Origin: JAYSSF01 sp043720715 | GTDB taxonomy: Bacteria; Patescibacteriota; Gracilibacteria; Absconditabacterales; Absconditicoccaceae | DNA length: 5,254 nucleotides | Reading direction: 5' to 3' | NCBI GenBank assembly: GCA_043720715.1 | Contig: JAYSSF010000068.1 | Span: 1 to 5,254 of the forward strand | Shown: piece after piece, positions 1-5,142 of the stretch | How positions within the stretch are numbered: position 1 is the stretch's first letter | Layout: each line of letters opens with the position of its first letter | Position numbers and translations under genes: made by a program | Notes under the pieces: model-generated | Database searches by the model: none | Told to the model about the DNA's origin: nothing | What the model saw: only the letters and a program-made list of their open reading frames with translations

Positions 1-46
1 ATAACCTACAAACCAGATCCTTGTTGATTACTTTTTTCGTTTCACG

Positions 47-75
47 AAAAAAAATCACCCAGAACTGAGTGATTT
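47..75 (-). terminator. Rho-independent terminator, second of a tandem pair after gpmI
   Basis: Read on the minus strand, AAATCAC (75 to 69) pairs with GTGATTT (58 to 52) around a 10-base loop, and the T-run continues to position 47, giving about eight consecutive T. This is the classical intrinsic terminator shape and it faces transcription leaving gpmI. A further short AT-rich hairpin (TTTTTTCGT at 32-40 with ACGAAAAAA at 44-52) overlaps its T-run. On the plus strand there is no T-run after the hairpin, so it should not stop plus-strand transcription. Confidence 0.65.
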
Positions 76-100
76 GAAAAGTTTCAATTTCCTATATACT

Positions 101-127
101 AAAAAAATAGTAACTAAAAAGTCACTA
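101..127 (-). terminator. Rho-independent terminator directly downstream of gpmI
   Basis: On the minus strand TAGTGACT (127 to 120) pairs with AGTTACTA (115 to 108), with one G-T wobble, around a four-T loop. Seven T follow immediately (107 to 101). It begins 36 bases after the gpmI stop codon, so it is the expected end of the dedA-gpmI transcript. The stem is AT-rich and therefore weak, which may be why a second hairpin follows at 47-75. Confidence 0.6.
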
Positions 128-163
128 CTAATCTACATAATTAAATGCAAATATCAAGTACTA

Positions 164-1735
164 TTATACCAAACTTACTCCATCCATTACAGATGGTTGG
201 TCTACTCACATGAGCTTGAGGATGGTTGGTGCAACGTCAGCAAGCTTACCTTCTGACAACTTGAAGTCCTCCCAAACCCCTCCGGCTTCGCCACCTCCCC
301 CTATCGGGGGAGAACTGACGATGATACATGGTACAGGATTGAGCGTATGAGCCGTATGAGGTGAACCATCTAGATTCATGATGATATCCGCATTACCATG
401 ATCAGCTATTACGATCCATGTATATCATAGTGGTAATGTTGCATTCATTAGCTGGCCGAGACCTGCGTCCACTGCCTCAGCAGCTTTGACAGCAGCGGAC
501 ATCATTCAGGTATGTCAGACCATATCCGTATTCGCCCAGTTGAGAGCGATAAAATCTGGTTGATGACTGATAATATAATCGATAGCTGACTGAGTCACGG
601 CTGGTGCAGACATTTCGGGTTGGAGATCATAAGTGGCTACCTTTGGCGATGGGATCACGATCCTGTGCTCACCGGCAAACTCAGTCTCCTGACCTCATGA
701 AAAGAAGAATGTGACATGGGGGTATTTTTCTGTCTCAGCAATTCTGAGCTGTGTCTTACCGGCAAGTGAGAGTATTTCACCCAATGTCATGTTGAGATTT
801 TGTCTTGGAGCAAGCACTTGCACATCATGGAAGCTATCATCATAGTTCGTCATCGTGATCATCGTCAGATCAAGCGCTTTCATATTCTGTTCATCATGAT
901 CTGATTGATTGAGTGCTGCGACGAGTTCACGACCACGATCAGTACGGAAGTTAGTCACAATAACAATCGACCCATCAGCAATAAACCCTCAGTCCTTCAG
1001 ACAGCTCCCTTGTCAAGGAGCGACTAAAATTGTAATCGGCTCTACAAACTCATCATAGACACCCGCATCATAGCTCGCCTGTAATCACTTAATTGGATTA
1101 CCATATCCTTGTCCTTGTCCTTTGACAAATAAGTTATATGCCTTAGCAACTCTCTCCCAGCGATTATCTCTATCCATCGCATAATAACGGCCAATCACCG
1201 ACTGAATGTGACTACTATGTGACTGGCAAAATTCATCTATCCTAGTAATATATCCCAATCCTGTCTGAGGTCCTACGTCACGTCCATCGGTAATTGCATG
1301 TACAATTGTCTGTACTCCAGCCCTATGACATACATCGATTAAATATTCCAAATGATCAATATGACTATGTACTCCTCCATCGCTAACCAGCCCAACCAAA
1401 TGAATAGGGTTTCCTTCTGACTTAGCCTTGTTGATAACTGCTACCAAGATTTCATTATGCTGGAAGTCTCACTCACGCATCGCCTTACCAATCTTGACCA
1501 AATCCTGATACACCACACGTCACGCACCAATATTCATATGTCAGACCTCGCTATTACCCATCTGTCATTCAGGCAAGCCTACTTGTTCACCATATGTCAC
1601 CAGTGTAGTATGTGGGTAGGTGTTCCACAGGTGATCAAAATTAGGCGTCTGAGCCTGAGCAATTGCAGATCTACTGGTGTCTTCTGCTAGTCCTCGTCCA
1701 TCGAGAATAATAAGTCAGACTTTTGTAGAATTCAT
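164..1735 (-). CDS. gpmI: 2,3-bisphosphoglycerate-independent phosphoglycerate mutase (UGA=Gly, CGA=Trp code)
   Basis: This cytosolic glycolytic enzyme interconverts 3-phosphoglycerate and 2-phosphoglycerate through a phosphoserine and is metal dependent (Mn in the family). The 523-residue product is family length (about 510) plus a small insert. Visible signatures are the N-terminal LDG with metal ligand Asp12, the catalytic Ser62 in GNSEVGH (60-66), GGVHSH with His123, ITDGRD (148-153), IGRYYAMDRDNRWER, the TNFRTDRGR phosphate-binding motif, NWANTDMVGH, ADHGNAD and HTAHT, so the metal and substrate residues appear complete. Thirteen TGA codons must be read as Gly, including Gly57, 65 and 72 of the active-site segment. 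Codon 14 is CGA where the family has Trp (LDGWG). Residues about 474-489 are a Gly-rich palindromic-repeat insert. The ATG at 1735 gives a canonical N terminus. It lies 25 bases after dedA, without a Shine-Dalgarno sequence. It ends TAA followed at once by TAG. Confidence 0.97.
269..316 (-). repeat. Palindromic repeat inserted in frame in gpmI
   Basis: On the minus strand CTCCCCC and GGGGGAG (312-306 and 301-295) form a 7-bp stem around a four-base loop. A second small hairpin GGC-GAA-GCC and a GGAGGGG tract follow. This is a composition unlike the rest of gpmI. It translates to about 16 residues rich in Gly and Pro (474-489). In GpmI relatives such as those of E. coli and B. subtilis, a short loop lies here between the NPVP strand and the EGGKL-DVAPT segment. 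The C-rich and G-rich arms resemble short repeats I have seen in many CPR and Bacteroidetes genomes, but I cannot check copy number here. Confidence 0.65.
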
Positions 1736-1760
1736 AAGATATAATGTACAAATTATTAAA

Positions 1761-2381
1761 TTATTTTTTCTTCTTATTGAGATAAAATCTCACCACAAAC
1801 CACACTACTACTAATGCTGCAATAGGTATAATCACATGTTCATAGCTTTTTAGTAAAGTTGTAATTGCTTGCTGATTCTCACCAAACATATATCATACCA
1901 TCACCAACACAGTAGACCAGATCGCTGTACCAGCGTAGCTATAAGCAAGAAATTTCCAGAACGGCATCTTGGCACTACCTGCAGGCAACGAGATAAATCC
2001 TCTACCCAGCGGGATAAAACGAGCAAAGAATACAATCCCATAGCCATATTTGACGAATGTCTTGTAGACTTCCTCCATATCCTCACGAGTGGTAAAAAAA
2101 TATTTACCATATTTATCAGTAAGCTTGAGTACTCTGTCCTTATGAAAATACAATCATAACCAATAATATGGTAGGCTACCAATCGTAGATCCCAAACTCG
2201 TCGCAATGATAGCTCCGACGATGGTCATCTGCCCCTTAGATGCCAAGATACCACCGAACGGCATAATCAACTCACTAGGAATCGGTGGGAACAAATTCTC
2301 AAAGAAACATGCGACAAATAGTCAGAAATATCCAAATTGTCAGACTAAGTCGATGAGAGTATTGGCAAGATTTTCAATCAT
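1761..2381 (-). CDS. DedA/VTT-domain membrane protein
   Basis: This 206-residue polytopic membrane protein belongs to the DedA (SNARE-associated, VTT) family, members of which recycle undecaprenyl phosphate or other lipids across the cytoplasmic membrane. The exact substrate here is unknown. Two family hallmarks are present: the re-entrant acidic motif ENLFPPIPSE (28-37) and the RFIPLGRGFISLPAG segment (121-135) with its paired arginines. Hydrophobic stretches lie at about 16-35, 53-79, 113-135, 144-167 and 181-201, and the protein ends in a basic tail (NKKKK). Four TGA codons are read as Gly (14, 20, 76, 163). The reading frame remains open upstream of the chosen ATG, but that region is the intergenic repeat and has no family match, so 2381 is preferred. 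Its stop is 25 bases before gpmI, suggesting one transcript. No Shine-Dalgarno sequence is visible. Confidence 0.93.
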
Positions 2382-2403
2382 ACTTGAGAGTTGGTTGAGG
2401 ACT

Positions 2404-2433
2404 AAAATAGTTCCCGAGACTTCGTCATTACAA
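2404..2433 (-). promoter_or_regulatory. Weak candidate promoter for dedA-gpmI
   Basis: On the minus strand TTGTAA (2433 to 2428) lies 18 bases before TATTTT (2409 to 2404), which would start transcription about 16 bases upstream of the dedA ATG. The -35-like hexamer falls in the outer end of the palindromic repeat at 2423-2480. The match is modest and this is only a suggestion. Confidence 0.25.
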
Positions 2434-2480
2434 TGGAAAGACGTGGTGCCCACAGGAAGTGGCCTTGGGGCGCAATCCAG
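2423..2480 (+). repeat. Intergenic palindromic repeat with CGTCATT...GCAATCCAG ends
   Basis: The segment begins CGTCATTACAATGG and ends GCGCAATCCAG, the same outer ends as the element inside the engB tail (5112-5139: CGTCATTGCGAG...GCAATCCAG). The interior is longer and holds a GTGG-TGC-CCAC hairpin and a GGCC-rich stretch. The termini are partly complementary (CATTAC/CATTG against GCAATC). It occupies about a third of the divergent intergenic region. I infer it is a longer or diverged member of the same repeat family. Confidence 0.5.
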
Positions 2481-2482
2481 AT

Positions 2483-2537
2483 ACTCAATTGATAATGATT
2501 TTACAGACAGATACAATGCTTTGCTCTTGAATTGAGT
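2483..2537. repeat. Spaced 8-bp inverted repeat in the divergent intergenic region
   Basis: ACTCAATT (2483-2490) is exactly repeated in inverse as AATTGAGT (2530-2537), with 39 bases between. The right arm overlaps the -35-like hexamer proposed for the NUDIX promoter, so it could be an operator pair. It could also be an outer stem around the intervening AT-rich segment, or chance in AT-rich DNA. Confidence 0.3.
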
Positions 2538-2554
2538 GGATAGGTGTGTAATAA
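2527..2554 (+). promoter_or_regulatory. Candidate promoter for the NUDIX-nth-engB run, possibly leaderless
   Basis: TTGAAT (2527-2532) is 16 bases before TAATAA (2549-2554), preceded by TGTG as in extended -10 elements. With a usual discriminator, transcription would begin at or next to the A of the NUDIX ATG at 2561, so the message would have essentially no leader. No Shine-Dalgarno sequence precedes that ATG, which agrees with leaderless initiation but does not prove it. Confidence 0.35.
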
Positions 2555-2560
2555 TACAAC

Positions 2561-3073
2561 ATGGAACAAAAGATAATCATCGTTGACAACAACAATCAAA
2601 TAATCTGATACAAAGATAGATCAGAGTTAACTCCTGACGATATCTATAGAGTTAGCACTGCCCGAATTACTGACTCATCTGGGAATATTTTACTGGCACA
2701 AAGATCTCGAAACAAGAAAAATAACCCATGAAAACGATGACCTGCTGTAGCCCGAACACCAGAAGAATGAGAAACATACGAATCTAACATCATCAAAGAA
2801 ATCAAAGAAGAAATAGGAATCAAGATAACACTCGATAAACTACAGCCACAACTCATAGAGTATCGCAGATGATCATGAGGGAAAACTCAATACTTTGGAC
2901 AACGATTTGTGTGAATATATGACTGAGATAAATCACTACTACAAAAACAAGACGAAGAAGTGGAAGCATTAAAACGATTTAGTAAACAAGAATTAGAACA
3001 AGAACTAGAACAAAATCCGGATATATTTCTTACAAGTATAGCACAAAAGTTACAAGAATTTACAGCATTATAA
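2561..3073 (+). CDS. NUDIX hydrolase, isopentenyl-diphosphate-isomerase-like subgroup
   Basis: The 170-residue product is a single NUDIX domain. These enzymes hydrolyse nucleoside diphosphates linked to another moiety; the substrate here cannot be told. The N terminus (VDNNNQIIGYKDRSEL then DIYRVS) resembles the Idi/YfcD-like group. The Nudix box spans 65-87: Glu71, then KEIKEEIGI (79-87) with the metal-binding Glu residues 80, 83 and 84 intact, but Arg79 is Lys and the leading Gly65 is a CGA codon. Eight TGA codons are read as Gly. Six CGA codons (35, 50, 59, 65, 115, 139) and no TGG are present. Four of the CGA sites match Trp of relatives (ALWI, PGKWG, QWF, KWFS). The gene leads the plus-strand run, and 8 bases separate it from the next ATG. 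It ends TAA. Confidence 0.92.
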
Positions 3074-3081
3074 CTTCAACC

Positions 3082-3405
3082 ATGGCTCGTACCAATAAAC
3101 AATGAATCGCGAAAGCAAAAGCACAACAAGAGCGCCAACGCAAACTCATGACATCCGCAGGAATAGGTCATACCATGAAGGAGTCAGGCGAAAAACTTAC
3201 CAGCACCCAAACCAACCCCAAAGGCAATACCTATGAGCGATTTCTCAGATGTAGCAAGTGGGTATGTGATGCCACAACATGACGCGAAGATCCTGACTGA
3301 TATCGTATTTTACGCCAGCCAAGCGGGTGAGGTCTCGACTGGATGTTGAGGATGGATTCATTTCACTATAAGAGATACATCAGGAGAGGTAGAAAGATGA
3401 AGTAG
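3082..3405 (+). CDS. Hypothetical basic protein, uncertain frame
   Basis: I do not recognise this 107-residue product. It starts 8 bases after the NUDIX stop, is very rich in Lys, Arg and Gln at the N terminus (about 1-25, probably disordered), and reads through four TGA codons as Gly before TAG. Codons 1-52 look coding: most begin with A or G. After about 3235 the signal fades: by my hand count about 20% of codons begin with G, against about 38% in the neighbouring frame of 3233-3550. So either the N-terminal part is real and a +1 frameshift joins it to that frame, or these are two overlapping genes, or only one is real. The pair CSKWVC might bind metal, but nothing supports this. Confidence 0.4.
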
Positions 3406-3550
3406 TATGATATTAGTTTTACCCGCTTCACAACCCACTCATGACGCTATTAAAACGAAATATGTATGAAGTGTACTCAAATCAAACTCCAATTCATGGG
3501 GTCAAGCTTCGTGGTACAGTCAGAAAACGAGCAAATGACAACTGAATTAA
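3233..3550 (+). CDS. Hypothetical protein in an overlapping frame, alternative to 3082-3405
   Basis: This frame gives 105 residues beginning MSDFSDVASGYVMPQ and looks globular, with alternating hydrophobic and polar residues (AKILTDIVFYASQAGEV, then GGWIHFTIRD, then SSMILVLPAS). Over 3242-3406 it shows a purine-first, G-poor-second pattern typical of coding sequence. It has an ATG with AAAGG eight bases upstream, the only Shine-Dalgarno-like site I noticed in the window. Four TGA codons would be Gly. Its last 110 bases overlap the acylphosphatase-like gene, which is too much for two intact genes, so a frameshift or a decayed 3' end is likely. No family is recognised. Confidence 0.35.
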
Positions 3551-3749
3551 TCTACTCATTGAAAACGCTCGTGATATAGAAGACAGACAGTGTGTGAGGT
3601 TTTGTGTTTTATCAGAAAACGACTATAGTAAAATTTATGAATATATTCAGACTCTTGTTCCAGACGTTGAGATCACGCTAGTTATTGACCAAATTTCCAA
3701 TCCAATTCCATCCAGCCTTAAACATAATATTGATTCAAGATATGATTAA
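3441..3749 (+). CDS. Acylphosphatase-like protein
   Basis: The 102-residue product matches the acylphosphatase fold in length and key residues. GVKLR (20-24) corresponds to the phosphate-binding GVGFR loop, and Asn42 in LLIEN corresponds to the catalytic Asn of the VRN motif. Arg24 and Asn42 are 18 residues apart, as in characterised acylphosphatases (Arg23 and Asn41 in the human enzyme). The family hydrolyses carboxyl-phosphate bonds, for example in acetyl phosphate. The usual DGxVE strand is replaced by IEDRQCVRFCVLSE, so the protein is divergent and activity is unproven. A second ATG at 3462 (Met8) would give a more conventional short first strand. One TGA is Gly35, and two CGA codons (6, 30) would be Trp. 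Its TAA shares one base with the nth ATG, so the two are translationally coupled. Confidence 0.72.
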
Positions 3750-4459
3750 TGACTAAAAAACTAACCAAGAAACAAGAAACCATCATCTCTCAGCTTCTCA
3801 GGATGCATGAGATGTTTCCTGGTAATGAGACAGAGCTAGTCTATTATACACCATTTCAGCTCCTCATCGCCGTCATGATGTCAGCTCAGACGACAGACAA
3901 GCAGGTCAATGTAGTCACTCAGACATTACGAAATTTTGTCACCTGCCCGCAAGATGTAGTCGCACTATGACACGATAGACTCCATGATATGATCAGATCA
4001 GTCAACTATCACAACGCCAAAGCCAAACACATCTACGAAACCTCACAGATCCTATGTAACCAACGATCTACCGATGATGAACTCTGATACCAGATCCCAC
4101 AAGAGATCAGTCAGCTGATCACATTACCATGAGTATGAGTCAAGACGGCTAAGGTAGTGTTACATGTCTTATTCTGACAGAATCGAATTGCAGCAGACAC
4201 TCATGTTCATCGTGTGGCCAATCGTCTAGCGTGGGTGAAGCAACAGCGAATCCCCGAAGAGGGGGGAAGACCGCTAAGCCCAGAAAAAACATCAGAGCAA
4301 CTTGAGAAACTCATCCCCGACGAGTACAAGTCTATCGCACATCACAGCATCATCTTACGATGAAGATATCACTGCAAGGCAATCAAACCACACTGTGATA
4401 CTTGTCCTTTGAAATCGCAATGCAATTGGTATACTAAAAATCATAAGCTACCTACTTAA
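3749..4459 (+). CDS. nth: Endonuclease III, DNA glycosylase/AP lyase
   Basis: This base-excision repair enzyme removes oxidised pyrimidines and cleaves the abasic site. The 236 residues include MMSAQTTD (43-50), the helix-hairpin-helix LPGVGVKTA (126-134) with catalytic Lys132, AADTHVHRV with catalytic Asp150, and a full 4Fe-4S loop at Cys209, 216, 219 and 225 with the canonical 6-2-5 spacing. All key residues are present. Six TGA codons are Gly, two in the hairpin itself (128, 130). Five CGA codons include residue 204 in HHSIIL-W-GRYHC, where relatives carry an aromatic or His. Compared with E. coli Nth there are about ten extra residues at about 167-177 (IPEEGGRPLSP), likely a repeat insertion. 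It starts on the last base of the previous stop and ends TAA 11 bases before engB. No Shine-Dalgarno sequence is seen. Confidence 0.96.
4247..4279 (+). repeat. Probable palindromic repeat inserted in frame in nth
   Basis: TCCCC-GAAG-AGGGGGG is a C-run/G-run hairpin followed by GAAGACC and GCTAAGCC. It resembles the gpmI insert in the same order: C-run, GA-rich loop, G-run, then a GC...AAGCC segment. It lies where Nth homologues are about ten residues shorter, between the VANRL helix and the segment leading to the IP-E-Y/F motif. The two copies are diverged, so common origin is an inference. Confidence 0.45.
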
Positions 4460-4470
4460 AAAGTCATCAC

Positions 4471-5142
4471 ATGAACATCATCAACTCCATCTACATCAAA
4501 TGAAGCTCAACACATACTATCTGTCCACCGGCCGATAGACCTGAGTATGCATTTATCGGAAGGAGCAATGTAGGCAAATCAAGCCTCATCAATGCCCTAT
4601 GCAATAGAAAGCAACTCGCTCAAACCAGTAGCCAGCCAGGTAAAACTCAAGTCATCACTCACTTTGATATTACCAGTACTGATGGTGAAGGGACAAAATC
4701 ATCACGATATCTTGTTGATCTCCCAGGATATGGCTATGCCAAGGTCGCTAAGACGAAGCGTGATACATGGGGCAAGATGACATCAGACTACATGACCAAA
4801 AGACCAAATCTAGCTCACGTCTTTGTGCTCATTGACTCGAGGATTCCTCCTCAGTGAGTGGATGTAGAGTTTGTCGATCAGTTGGGCGAGCGGGAATTAC
4901 CATTTACCATCATCTTTACCAAGTGTGACCAAGTCAGCCAGAAGCAAGCATCTGCCAACATCAAAGAACTGATGTCACATCTATCACATACATGGTCAGA
5001 GCTGCCAGCTCATTTCACCACTAGTTCACTCAAGCCATGAACTCTCAAGCCAATTTTGTCGCTCATTGAATCTAACAATCAACAACGGTTTACAGACAAT
5101 GGGATTCCTACCGTCATTGCGAGGCACGAAGCAATCCAGTAG
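4471..5142 (+). CDS. engB: Ribosome-assembly GTPase EngB (YihA/YsxC)
   Basis: This TRAFAC-class GTPase is needed for late 50S subunit assembly in bacteria. The 223-residue product has G1 GRSNVGKSS (30-38), the G2 region SQPGKTQ (54-60), G3 DLPGYGYAK (83-91), G4 FTKCD (149-153) and G5 TTSSLKPG (183-190). Three TGA codons are Gly (11, 129, 190). Codon 79 is CGA just before YLVDLPG, where the family has an almost constant Trp. Trp100 is the normal TGG. Two CGG codons (141, 206) are ambiguous between Arg and Trp. The family is usually about 195-205 residues. The last 20 or so residues here are extra and end VIARHEAIQ, the translation of a palindromic repeat, so the native stop was probably lost. 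It starts 11 bases after nth with no Shine-Dalgarno sequence and ends TAG. Confidence 0.96.
5112..5139 (+). repeat. CGTCATTGCGAG...GCAATCCAG palindromic repeat at the 3' end of engB
   Basis: The 28-base element has nearly complementary ends (ATTGC at 5116-5120 against GCAAT at 5131-5135) around GAGGCACGAA. I recognise it as a widespread short repeat in bacterial genomes, and its translation VIARHEAI is a familiar artefact in annotated proteins. Here it is read in frame as the last residues of EngB, with TAG immediately after it. Confidence 0.75.

Noticed and set aside
1..46. Partial gene at the left edge
   Set aside because: No frame in these 46 bases carries a recognisable motif, and an AT-rich hairpin occupies half of it.
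74..256. Plus-strand open frame of about 60 codons at the left edge
   Set aside because: It covers the gpmI terminator hairpin and is antisense to the gpmI 3' end. Its composition is that of AT-rich intergenic DNA.
164..1735. gpmI as a pseudogene full of stop codons (standard code)
   Set aside because: All interruptions are TGA, never TAA or TAG, and they sit on conserved glycines. The same holds in every other gene, so a code change explains them and decay does not.
1869..2159. Plus-strand and minus-strand alternative frames inside dedA
   Set aside because: They are shadows of the dedA frame, which carries the family motifs.
2206..2535. Plus-strand open frame of about 109 codons
   Set aside because: It is antisense to the DedA N terminus and the intergenic repeat, has no family match, and DedA motifs are clear on the other strand.
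2644..2856. Minus-strand open frame of about 70 codons
   Set aside because: It is antisense to the NUDIX domain including the Nudix box, with no recognisable product.
3749..4459. UGA read as tryptophan (Mycoplasma-type code)
   Set aside because: Trp at LPGVG of Nth or NSEVGH of GpmI would destroy the motifs, while Gly restores them exactly. TGG is also used normally for Trp.
4592..4780. Alternative plus frames within engB (also 4858-5040 as a separate gene)
   Set aside because: The first is a shadow frame. The second is in the engB frame and is merely the part of EngB after the TGA codon for Gly129.
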